The notes under the pieces are model-generated. The model was not told the DNA's origin and did not search any database. It saw only the letters and a list, made by a program, of their open reading frames with translations. This document shows positions 1-16,878 of a stretch of DNA of 64,000 bases, piece by piece. The position numbers were made by a program, and so were the translations under genes. This stretch comes from Rotaria sp. Silwood1. Its lineage: Eukaryota > Rotifera > Eurotatoria > Philodinida > Philodinidae. The stretch lies in assembly GCA_905250075.1 (NCBI GenBank), contig CAJNOP010000001.1, forward strand, positions 1,505,912 through 1,569,911, read 5' to 3'. Every line of letters starts with the position of its first letter. The stretch's first letter is position 1.

Positions 1-523
1 ATTTATAAATTCTTTCTCGAATAAGATTGGACAACCATCATCAGGTTGTCTGAAGAGGCCCTGAATAATGCTTGTACAGAATACTATTTTCGTTAATTTT
101 GTATTTCGATTGCAATATATCAACTTCAACATGAGAAACAGTTTTTAATGTCTCAGTTTTGTAGAGCAAAGTTTCCTCTAGAAAACATTCTATTTACTTT
201 TGCATGATAAATTATTAGAGTTTTGTATTTTTTAAAGTAAACATTTGAAACACCAATATTTTTACCAATGCCGATTTCGATATAAACTAGCTCTTTAGTG
301 GAAACCCATAGATCTTGAGAGATATCAGATCTTATGCATTGTAATATCTCATCTTGTACAAAATTTAGAGCTCTTGATCTCCGGAAGAACACTTTCCCTT
401 GATCATCCCACTAGATAGAACACTACCAAAGATTTAAATATTTCTCTCTTTACAGTATTCTAATATATATACTTTGATGTTGTAAGTAAACCAATCAAAT
501 AATTTTATTTTTTAATAACTAAC

Positions 524-3500
524 CGAATTTTATTGCCAAATTGTCTTGCATCAACACAACGTTCTGTATCAAGATTAAATAAATAAGAACATGCTTGTTT
601 ATCATACAGACGACCACGTCTATCAGCTTCTTCTTCAGATATTATTTCACCAGTATATTCGGCAATTAAATCACCCGGATATGCAATTGGTGAACCAAGA
701 AAAGCTCCATAGCCAGCAACTAAAAAAAAAGGAAACATGGATTTTAAATTGAAAAAAAAGAAGCTAAAAATAACATTACCATCTGATTCTGCAACAAGAA
801 TTTGTTTATATAATTTTCTTTGTATTGAAATATTTGCACATGTAATCAGAGGCATAGGTGATGTGGTAATTGAATTTAATGATGTTCTTGAATTCATACG
901 TTTTGTTTGGTTTCGAACTAATTTATATGATGGTTCCACAATTCGACATGATCGAAGACTATGTTGTCTTGTTGGTAAATTTTCATTGATTTTTGTTCGT
1001 GTATTTCTTCTCGATAATGATGATAAGGATTTTCTTTCGACTATTGTTGTTGTTGTTGTTGTTTCTGTTGTTATCACTTCTGGTTCTCTAAAAAAACATA
1101 AATAAAAAAAATTTGTCATTTGTTTCTTTTCTGTTTGTTGTCAAATTAATAGATTTACGATTTAATTATTGAATTAAAATCATCCATTACGTTAAGAAAT
1201 AAAGATGCACCACATTTATGACATAGATCAGGATCACATTCTCGACCTTCAGCACAACATAAGCAATTATTTAATAAACATGCACCTTTACATGCACAAC
1301 CCGGAAATCGATGTGGACAATCAATTGAACAATTACAATATTTTTCACAATATGTACCATTTTGTATACAAGAACAATTATGATTTGATGATATACATGG
1401 TCCATCATGTAAACATGGTTGATAAGCTGGTTTTAATGTTGTTGATTTTTGATTATTATTATTATTATTACTACCATTATTATTATTATTATTGTTATTA
1501 TTATTGTTATTATTATTATTGCCATGTTTTTTTATGTGAAAAAGAAATGCACGTGTAGCACCTTCTAACATTTTTCGTCGATATGGTTGTCGTATTGAAA
1601 ATGTTAAACTATTTTTTGATGATATGTGTTCAGAAAAATATTTTGCATCTAAGATAAATTGTTGATAAATATCTTGACATGTTCGATGATCATTAAATAA
1701 ATGGTTAATTAAACATAAATCACCATCGAATACAAAATAAAATAAACGAAATAAACTACGATCTGTTAATGTCCAATTATTAGCTAAATTATTTTGTTGT
1801 TGATCTAAATTTTGACCTACTGGATTTAAATATTGATTTATCATATGATTTTCTATACGTGTTAATAATTGTTGAGATGAAAGTTTTTTTTGATTTTCAA
1901 GTAATTGAAAATGATAATGATCAAGACAAAGATCATTATGAAGATTTTCATTATGAGAAAAACTTAATTTACTTGGTGATGAATTATGATTTAATGAAAT
2001 TGATTTACGTTGACGTTTTCTAACATTTTCAATTGATTCAGATGATGTTGAAATATGTGTGTGAGAATAATGATGTTGTTGTTCATTAGTATAAGATGGT
2101 GATAAAGAACGTTTTAAATGTTCTCGTTCATGCTTATAACATGTTAAACTACATGGTGATGATTGATTATCATTGGAGATGAAAACATGTTTTGGTAATG
2201 GAAGATGTGAAGGTTTCTCTGGGTGTAATAGACAACTATTTTAAATAAATAAAAAATATAATTAAAATTTTAGAATAAAAAAAGAATAGTCACCGAGGGC
2301 AAAAAAAAAACATCCGTAAGGTCTTGTAAGATTAGATAAAATCGTACGATAAGATTCTTGAAAGATTTTTCCTTCAAATAAGATTTCCTATAGTCTTATA
2401 GTGACGTATAACAAGACAACAAGATCTTTCAAAAATCTTATAATATGAACTAGCGTCAAGTTTTTGAGACTATGACTTTCGTTTGACTGTTTGATTCGAG
2501 CCTATTTTTATTTCGTTATGTTAGATAAATCTAGAAAAATTATCGAATATCAAAGAATTTGCACACTAGCTATCACAAATAGTAAATTTCTATATGTTTA
2601 ACTTATGCAACAAAGAGAAGTTGGATCATTTTATTCGTGAATTCAATGGATTGACTCTTATCATTAACTATATTATTATTCTTCTTCATGTTAAAATCAT
2701 TTTTTATTTTTTAATGTAGTCTTTTGATTCAATGCTTAACTATTTTTACTAGGTCTTTTATTATAATAGATGGGACAAGTTTTGTATTAACTTAGTTTTT
2801 GATATAGTGTTGTAATCCGATATTGTAGAGATTTCATACTTTTCTTTAACCAGAAAGAGAAAAATGTCGTGTGCATAAACGTATCATGTTACTCAAACAC
2901 CACAAAAATTATTGGAAAACGCATTTCGAACTATTTTAATGTAGAGAAAATTCCACCTGCTAAGAAAGATTTTCTTGTGATTCATGTGTTCCTACATTTA
3001 TGATGTAACCATGAGGTACTAATACTGTATCAAAAAACTAAATTCTACTTCCAGACAGACATCGTCAGAAGCTATAATTTTTCATGAAAAAAAAAGAAAA
3101 TCTTATTCAATACTCTAATATGACACAACTCCTCTGTGAGATATACAGACTAAATATTCTTTTCGTGTTATAAGCACCCAATAGAGTTTTTAATTAAACT
3201 AATTATTATTCAGTTTCTTGTAGGCTACACTAATTATTCTAATATCATAAAAACGCCTTGATTATAACAAACAGGTTGAATATATATATATATATATATA
3301 TACATTGCTTCAAAACATCGAAAATGGATAATGCAAAAAGGTCAAATAACTATAGTGACCTTCGAGAAATACTTCTAATTGAATTCCTTTATATATTCAT
3401 GCACTTGATATCTACTTTTTCTAACAAAAAACAGAAGAATGAAATCTCAACAATATCGCATTACCATACGATAACACCAATAAAATAAATGCAAAACACA

Positions 3501-5351
3501 TGCTTAGCCCATTGTATTTATGCTTACGAAACAGACAAAACACTTATCGTTTATAACCAATCAAAAATTTTTATCAATAATATCATATCAATCATAATCT
3601 TCAACGATAAGATCATCAGTCTTAACGATGAATTTATATCTTTCGAAATAAATCTTACTTATATATATAACAACGTGAACAAAATCGAGAACACCATGAT
3701 TTAATAATCAGATTATCAATGTCAATATCTATTGTGTCACATGCATCAATATTTGCATGATGTCGATTATTATCATTTGAAGAAAGTTCACATCGATTAG
3801 CAAATTTAATAAGCCGTGTTCGTGATGTCGAATCACGATGATAATCTAAATAAAAATTTCTATGTGAATTCATTGAACTTTAACATATGTGTGTTTTTAT
3901 CTTACGTATTATAGCATCAATTATTTGATCATTTGTATATGCTTTCCAAGCTTTACTTGATCGTATAGATTGATAAAGTGTTTCTAATAAATGTTCATCG
4001 AGTTTGTTTTCTAATTAAGAACAAAAACAAAACCAGTTAATCGAGAATAAAAATTGTAAAATATTCATACTACGTAAAGTAGTTTTATTTTGTTGTAATG
4101 GTTCACCGGATATTGAATTAATTAATTCTTGATCTTCATGATCAAATTTATCGCCTAAATATGGAATACCCGTAAGATCACCACGTGTAGCAATATTTTT
4201 CATAGTTGGTACATAAGATATTAATTCTCGAACGGAAGACAGTGATGGCATTATAATTGCTATTGTTGAATGTTTTTGTAATTTTTGATTAGCACCATCT
4301 GATATAATAACTGAGATAGTTCGAATATTATCATCATGATCTGTTGTTTTTGATTCTATGATAGATTCAGGAATAGGAAGTGTTATGGAACATGGCGGTG
4401 GATGTTGAACTACATGTCGAAAAATATGACTAAATGATAAAAAATAGATGCATAATATAGGAATTTATAATTAAGATAATTGATCAAGTCCATAGAAAAG
4501 ATATTTTGCATATATATGAAAGAGGAAATGTGCTCAAAGGGTCAATCACTTTCTTACCGGAAGTTAGTGAATTTTAAGGTTATTGATCATGCTCATTCTA
4601 AATACGAGCATGAGAAGTCTCTTTAGGTATACATAAGTTGGTTTTTCAGATTAACAAAATTTTTGCCAAAAATTTGTTTGATGTGTTCAGCTTATAGAGT
4701 ACGTCGAATTGCCAAGAAAAAAGTAATTGTTTTTGTTTCAATGATTTTGACAAAATATTTGTTACTCTAGAATACTTGCATATAAAAACCTCAGTGAAGA
4801 AAACTTATTGTCATATTTATAATCAGGATAGTTAATAATTCATAACCCATAAGTTTTTGATAAGAAAGCAATTGATCAGTAAAAAGAACGTTCCGTGGTC
4901 AATTAGAGCAAGTTTCATTCAATTGCAGAAATAATCTACAGATTGCTTCGGATATAATAAGTACGGTCCTTTGTTTTTCTATCATTAATGCAAAGCAAAA
5001 TGTAAGTTATCTAGTTTTTTATCGATGCATTTAAAGAACATTATTTAAATGTTGTAGATTTACTAAATATTTGTTTACATATATTTCTTATCGATATTCA
5101 TAAAAAAATGTTCAGATTTTTTTTCTAAAATCTTACCAAGCTGCTTTGTGTGCAGTTTTATATGTTTGACGATAGAGTTTTGTATATTCATGTTCAACAG
5201 CTTGTCGAAGAACATCTAGTTTTTTCTTTGAAGAAAAAAACCCAAAAATTAAAAATTTTCATTCAATTAAAAAATTCTTTTGTTTTTCTCTTCTTACATC
5301 ATTCAACAATTGTTGTTGAGATAGATTATTGCTTTTCCTCGTTTCACGCAT
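524..5351 (-). CDS. EZH2 (E(z)) homologue: EZH-type Polycomb histone H3K27 methyltransferase (3' end off the window)
   Basis: Catalytic subunit of PRC2, expected to methylate histone H3 lysine 27 in the nucleus. Eight coding exons join in phase: 5298–5351, 5137–5225, 4074–4429, 3906–4010, 3659–3845, 1159–2235, 780–1087, 524–719 (about 790 residues). The N-terminal part has the family-like stretch EHEYTKLYR and GIPYLGDKFDHEDQELI. Exon 5/6 carries FCSRCYIYNCLLHP, as in the pre-SANT Cys region. The cysteine-rich CXC domain lies at about 1195–1425, ending ECDPDLCHKCGA. The SET part reads VAGYGAFLGSP, YTGEIISEEEADRRGRLYDK, YLFNLD and DARQFGNKIR, then stops at a donor (gttagt, 523 downward). The catalytic NHS part of SET is not in the window, so the gene continues to the left. 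A poly-Asn run (about 1455–1520) and an extra Ser/Thr-rich exon 7 between CXC and SET are unusual. Start: first ATG, just after a strong acceptor at 5396–5397. Confidence 0.93.
2295..2450. repeat. Short inverted repeat in EZH intron 5
   Basis: Within the 1.4 kb intron 2236–3658, the left arm ATAAGATTCTTGAAAGATTT (about 2350–2369) is matched in reverse complement near 2421–2445 (ATAAGATTTTTGAAAGATCT). The separating sequence holds further AAGATT/AATCTT units. It looks like a small foldback or MITE remnant. The rest of this intron shows only AT-rich sequence and a (TA)n tract at 3280–3301. Confidence 0.45.
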
Positions 5352-5621
5352 ATATTTGTACAATAATTACTATCAAACAATTGTTCTAAAATAAAATCTA
5401 CGATCTCTAAAATTTTCCATACAAGTAGAAAAAAGGCGAAATGTATTTGAATAGACCAATCAAAATAGAATATAAACATATTGGTTTAATGTACAATCAA
5501 TTGATAGAAAATTTGGCTCCAATTGGTAAATAATGGATCGATATACAAAGAAAAAAAAGAAGTGAAATTGTTCGTTTGTTGTATATCTGTTGTTTTCTAT
5601 CGATAAGAATATCTTCTTCAG
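5352..5621. promoter_or_regulatory. Shared divergent promoter region of EZH and PASK
   Basis: Only 270 bp separate the EZH start codon (minus strand) from the PASK start codon (plus strand). The interval is AT-rich with no ORF. Acceptor-like sequences sit at both sides: CTAAAAT at 5396–5402 reads TTTTAG on the minus strand, and TTCTTCAG at 5614–5621 abuts the PASK ATG. That leaves about 220 bp for a bidirectional promoter, unless the first exons are non-coding and lie inside the other gene. The promoter role is inferred from position only. Confidence 0.5.
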
Positions 5622-11487
<5,866 letters not shown>

Positions 11488-11610
11488 ACTTGTTTTTTTT
11501 TGTCAGATAGATTATTATTTTTTTGCTCTCTCTCTCTCAATTTATTGTGTCTAATATTGTCTATTTGTTGTATTAAACCATAAATAGGAACAAAAATTTA
11601 TTTGGTTATT

Positions 11611-11616
11611 AATAAA
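11611..11616 (+). terminator. Candidate PASK polyadenylation signal
   Basis: AATAAA lies 124 nt after the PASK stop codon, in T-rich sequence typical of a short 3' UTR. Assigned on motif and position only. Confidence 0.5.
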
Positions 11617-13554
11617 TATGAAATTGGCTATGCTTTCATTTGTAAAAAAAAAAGATTTCTTTTTTAAATGTTTCTCTGTCAATACTAGTAAAAATTATTA
11701 GTATTATGGATAGGAAAGTGTTTGCATATCCGAATGATAAATGTTTACAGATGTGTAAAACCAATTTGTTTTAGTCCAATATCGACTAACTGTTTTCTAA
11801 GTGGTCCTGATCACAGTCCTAATTCGAATGATAATCGTTTTTCTAAGTATTAGTTCCGATGTAGAAAGTTTATCACTTAGGAAATTCCTGAATATCCGAT
11901 TGTTTTATGTATTCAGCTGGCAAGTGTCATTCTTTCTTGTCTACTTAGAAATTTAGTTTTGATGCTAGGAAGGGCTGGACATCCTCCCAAAACGAGAAAT
12001 TGTTCCATTTACAGCAGGAATGCTTCATCCCCATAACGTCAAGCAGAAATGGTTTTCAAAAAAAAGAATTCATTCTCTATGGTGCTATTTCAAGTAGAAG
12101 CCCTTGATCAATCTCTACTTTCATAAGAAGAATTCTAAAGACATTAAGAGATATCAAGTCTAAGAGCAGTGAGTCACAGATGCATATATTTGTTTTGACT
12201 TTTCCATTTTTCCTTGCTGTGTATGACTTTGTATGGAATGAACCATTTCTGCTTGAAAAGGAACAATTTCCCGATCGATTGATCCTATTATCCACTGTTG
12301 TTGCTAGGATGTATTACACAATTCGCTGAAGATAAACATGAAAAATTGAACTACGTACAATTTTGAGTTTCAGTTTGAACAACCGTTTCTTGTATTTTGT
12401 TCTAGTCCTGGTTCTTGAAACATCTCTTTCTCGCAGTTTTGCACATCTCGAATTATGCTAGTTATCAAAACTTTTCAAAGAAAAGCTAGGATAAAGTTAT
12501 TTCAACTGCTGATCATACATTTGAAGTATTATACATATTTCTTCCTAACAATACATGAATAACTAGCTGAGTTTATTCTAAAATGTTCATTGAAAAACAT
12601 ACTCTGCTAGTTTTACACATATTTCTCGGTTAAAAACTTTTTGAATACAAGCAAATAAATACTGTACAACGTTGTTAAGTCTTAGAAAAATCCTATTTGT
12701 AACTTGTATCATTTAATTTTGTTTATTAATATTTTCAGAATTTCCTTGATCTGTTATAGTTGTCAGTATCGATATTTCACATATTAGATAAATACTAAAA
12801 TAGAAAAACGATCTACAACATGACTGATATCTGTTTTTTGTATTCTGTGACTAAAGATGTTTAATCCTCATGAGTATATCTACATATGTACATTGTCAGT
12901 CCTCAAGGTTTACATGTCATTGAATTTTGTTCGTATGTCTTTTGTAAAACAGAATTCCTAATGAGTATTACAATTTATAGTGCAAAAAGAAAACATTTCC
13001 GCACTATGTGTTTTTCATTTTCACGATAACAGTGATTTTGAGAATAAGAGGGATAATGCCCTTGTTAGCATTTGTTTAATTATTCGATCTTTATAATTTA
13101 AGTGAATTCGCCTAATATAAATCTTTGCAAAGAAATTAAGTTTTTTGTTGAAAATGAACGATTAATAATCTATTTTTTCGTTTTAGTAAAATAAAAATAT
13201 TAAAATCTGTAAATGTAGCCATATGTATCCATTGGTTAATATTCATTCTACTTTTAATATTGATATGCTATTTATCTTAAATCATACTATGGAAAAGCGT
13301 TATCGATTTGTTATGATGATTCTGGCATTTACTGACTCTTACTTGACACAAGCAAGACATAGATCATTGCTATTATTACTTTACTGAACATTCCAGAGCA
13401 CTAATCGTTTTGCAAATTGTGTATATCACAAGGGAAGAAAAAGAAGAAAAAAAAACAAGGAAATTTATGTATTTGGAGATGTCAATCAACTCTATATTTA
13501 TTAAACATAGTGACAGCTGGTAGTTTCTTTGGTGGTACGAATAATTCCGTTCAT
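11617..13554. other. Intergenic stretch with one inverted repeat
   Basis: There is no coding exon I can support between PASK and the small membrane-protein gene. An inverted repeat sits at 11996–12270. AAGAAAAAAAAACAAGG-type A-runs lie near 13435–13460. The short ORFs here have no family signature. Confidence 0.5.
11996..12270. repeat. Inverted repeat with exact 15-bp and 11-bp arms
   Basis: CAAGCAGAAATGGTT (12040–12054) is exactly reverse-complemented at 12241–12255, and GAAATTGTTCC (11996–12006) at 12260–12270. The left arm carries about 30 extra bases between the two blocks. The loop is about 190 nt. Consistent with a decayed non-autonomous DNA transposon; the family is not identified. 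Confidence 0.6.
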
Positions 13555-13920
13555 ATGTGGAATTCTCAATTAGTCATTTATATTTTTATATTGAACTGTT
13601 GTTTATATTTTACTGTTCATTCACACGGTAAATTTTAGAATAAATAAGAAATTTAATTTTGTTTTGTATTTTGTTAAGAAAAAATTCTTATTCATGATCG
13701 TACCAATTCAACAAATGAGAAAGTTTTCATGTCATCAAAAGATTCATTACCTATATGGACAAATAAACAATTTATAATATGTTTTGTTAGTGTTTCACTT
13801 GGTACTCTTTTGTTTTTTATCACATTTATTGTACCCGCTATGATTATTATACGTCGAGCCAGACGAGATAAAAATCGATTAGATTTAAGAGAATTCAGAC
13901 GTATGAGTGATTTTATATAA
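13555..13920 (+). CDS. Small single-pass membrane protein, unknown family
   Basis: Two exons, 13555–13627 and 13679–13920, join in phase across a 51-nt GT–AG intron and give 104 residues. The first 24 residues (MWNSQLVIYIFILNCCLYFT, then VHSH) look like a signal peptide. A short extracellular part contains one N-glycosylation sequon (NST). The long hydrophobic stretch FIICFVSVSLGTLLFFITFI (extending to VPAMIII) is a membrane helix, followed by a basic tail RRARRDKNRLDLREFRR, which predicts a type I topology. An AATAAA at 13944–13949 closes the unit 24 nt after the stop. I do not recognise the family. An upstream exon cannot be excluded because the same frame is open back to 13417. Confidence 0.6.
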
Positions 13921-13943
13921 TGTATTATGATTGTTTTTTATTG

Positions 13944-13949
13944 AATAAA
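13944..13949 (+). terminator. Candidate polyadenylation signal of the small membrane-protein gene
   Basis: AATAAA starts 24 nt after the stop codon at 13918–13920. The close spacing supports the gene call. Confidence 0.55.
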
Positions 13950-14040
13950 ACTTATATAAGAAAATTCTAATTTTGTTTGTTTTGTTTTTTTGTGATAGAA
14001 TATTTATCGATGAGATGAAAGAGAATATTTTTATAGGTAA

Positions 14041-14505
14041 GAAGTGAACCGAAAATTTCTAGATAAAATATTTGACTATTTTCCACGTATTTAAATGCAT
14101 TGAAAAAGAATGAGAAGTAGTAGGCATCAGAACCATAATTTTATACGTTTTTTCAGAGTATGTGCTTAGAATTTTTTTCTCTGACTTGTACTATTGATCT
14201 ATAAGGAAATCGTCGTGAGACTCGAAAAAATTTTCTGAAGACAAGTCAGCCATGAGATAAGTAATGTAATTATAGAATACTTGAGTATAGTCGCTATTCT
14301 GAAAAATGACGCAAGAATGGAAAGTTTTCAAGACACATTTATAGCTCAATAGTCAAAAGTGAAAGAAAAAATTTCTAAGTGTACATTTTGAAAGAGCACA
14401 AAATTCTGGTTCTCATGCCAGACGTCTCACTCTTTTCCAGTGTATTTAAATACACAAAAATTAGACGAATATTTTGTCTAGAAAATTTGGGACCATTCTT
14501 TACAT
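14041..14505. repeat. Long imperfect palindrome upstream of the S28 peptidase gene
   Basis: The left arm, about 14045–14215, is mirrored by 14335–14505. For example, GTATTTAAATGCATTGAAAA (14087–14106) faces the reverse complement GTATTTAAATACACTGGAAA (14434–14453). AATTTCTAGATAAAATATTT at the outer left faces AATTTTCTAGACAAAATATT at the outer right. By eye the arms are about 70–75% identical. The loop is about 120 nt. Minus-strand ORF 14375–14671 overlaps it and has no family resemblance. Confidence 0.75.
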
Positions 14506-14928
14506 AATTCGAAACCTTTTCATTTTCATAGGAAAAACTTAAAGAAAAGCTTTGGCGTAAGATCCAAAAATTATTATCATGTTTATTATTTGCCCTTGAA
14601 CGTTTTTTCTTATGAGAATAATGAATTAAAAACAAGTTATCTTGAAATTCATATTTTCTGTTTTTTTTCAAGCTTCATTTCTCTGTAATTAAAGTTGTTA
14701 CATAACATAACAAAAAGAAGTCATTAATATATTTCCCCCAAAAAAATCCGCAGTGTTATATTTATTTTGCATTTTTTATCTAACAAAGTATCTTTTATCA
14801 TTTCTAACAATATCTAAGCATTGTCATTGTTTTAAAATCAACAAAAGAATATAATCTAGTCATTATGTATATATATATTTATATATATAGATAAAATTTC
14901 TTTTTTTGTTCGTTTTCACTTGACAAAC

Positions 14929-16878
14929 ATGCATAGAATACAATTGTTCGTCATTGGAATAATTCTTCTACCATTATTAATTGATGGTCTTCCATTTTTT
15001 CATCGTGGTCGACCTCGTGGTGGTATGGTTGGATCACCAAAAAGACGTTTTGAATCATCATATTATCGAGAAAAATCACCAAGTGATGAATTATGGTATA
15101 CACAACAACTTGATCATTTTAATCCAACAGATACACGAACATGGCAACAAAGATATTTTGTTAATGATCTACATTGGAGAAAGAATGGTCCTGTTTTTAT
15201 TCAAATTGGTGGTGAAGGTCCAGCTGATCCTATTTGGATGACAGAAGGACAATGGATTAAATATGCACAAACACATGGTGCTATTTGTGTTATGCTTGAA
15301 CATCGTTTTTATGGCAAAAGTCATCCAACAGAGTAAATAATATGAAATGACATTAATTAGATTATTGCATTTTATTTTATTTTTCTAGAGATCTTAGTGT
15401 AGAAAATTTAAGATATTTAAGTAGTGAACAAGCACTTGCAGATTTAGCAACATTTCGAGAATATTTTAATAGTAAATATCCAGTATCAGAACAAACGAAA
15501 TGGATTTCATTTGGTGGATCATATCCAGGTTAAAGATTTAATTTAATTTTCTTTACAAATAATTTTATTATTATTTTTTTTTTTTTTGTATTCAAGGTTC
15601 ATTATCAGCATGGTTTCGTTTAAAATATCCACATCTTGTTCATGGTGCTATATCAGCTAGTAGTCCTATGACTGCTCTCACTGATTTTAGTGGTTTGTTT
15701 CTTTTTTTTTTTGTTAATATTTTTCTCCTGATGAAATTATGAATGTTTGTTCTTTCTCTAATATTTAGAATATTTGGTTGTTGTACGAAATTCTCTTGCA
15801 ACTTATGATGAAAAATGTAATGAAGCAATTAGTGGTGCAATAGAAGTGATGCAAACCATGATTCAATCTACTGCTGGTCGTACAGCATTAAAAATGGCTT
15901 TTCGGTAATTTAAATTTATATTTTAATCATATGACTATAATATTAATAATAGTTTATGTGATTCAATTGAAACACAAAATGATGTTGATAATTTCTTCGA
16001 AACAGTATCTGGTAATTTTCAAGGTGTTGTTCAATACAATAAAGATAATCGAGCATTTGAAGTAAATATTGTTTGAAAATTATTTTTATCAAAATAATTT
16101 GATGGTTTTAATCTTTTTTTTGTTTTACAAAATTAGGGTGCTCGTGCAACAAATATCACAATTGATGTTTTATGTAGAACAATGCTTGATACCAGTCAAC
16201 CAGATATTCTTCAACGTATGGTTAATGTTAATAGTATGTTATTAAATGCATACGATCAACCATGTCTTGATGCTGGTTATACAAGCATGATAAATCAATT
16301 ACGAAATACTTCGTGGAATGCATCAGCATCTGAAGGTGGTCGTCAATGGACATATCAAACATGTGTTGAATTTGGTTTTTTTCAATCATCGGATGATGCT
16401 CAACAACCATTTGGAAATAATTTTCCAGTTCCGTAAGGAAAATTTTTCGTGTATAATAAAATTATCTATGTCACTTTTTTTTATTATTGTTTTAGATTTT
16501 TTATTCAGCAATGTGCGGATATATTTGGACCTAAATTTGATGATAACCTTCTTGAACGAGGTATTAATTTTACTAATGCATTTTATGGTGCAGAAGGTTT
16601 TTCTGGCTCAAGAGTCTTATTTGTTAATGGTGCTATTGATCCATGGCATGCATTAAGTTTCACTAACGATCCTCCAAATAATAATACTGCTATTTTCTTA
16701 TCAAGTAGGTTACAATATTGAGAGAGATTATCCTTTTTTTAAATAAAACTAATACGTTTTTTTCTATTTAGGTACAGCTCATTGTGCTGATATGTATCCA
16801 GATGCAGACTGGGATCCAGAAGAATTAAAACAAGCTCGTCAAACAATTAGTGATACGATTGGAAAATGGCTGCAGTGA
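14929..16878 (+). CDS. PRSS16-like: S28 family serine carboxypeptidase-like protein (PRSS16 / thymus-specific protease type)
   Basis: Secreted or lysosomal serine peptidase of the prolyl-carboxypeptidase family (S28, α/β-hydrolase fold). Eight exons join in phase: 14929–15332, 15389–15528, 15597–15692, 15769–15904, 15953–16061, 16137–16432, 16496–16704, 16772–16878 (498 residues, the usual family length). The first residues [20 protein letters not shown] form a signal peptide. Family signatures in order: [50 protein letters not shown], and the nucleophile elbow GGSYPGSLSAW, which is split by intron 2. The acid residue is in [11 protein letters not shown] and the base in [11 protein letters not shown]. 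All three catalytic residues are present, so it is probably active. The start was taken at the first ATG. The upstream region has a TA-rich tract (14869–14890). Confidence 0.93.

Noticed and set aside
737..1558. Plus-strand ORFs opposite EZH (Val- and Tyr-rich)
   Set aside because: They are antisense shadows of the poly-Thr and poly-Asn coding stretches of EZH exons 6 and 7.
14375..14671. 98-residue minus-strand ORF
   Set aside because: Overlaps the right arm of the 14041–14505 palindrome; no homology recognised.
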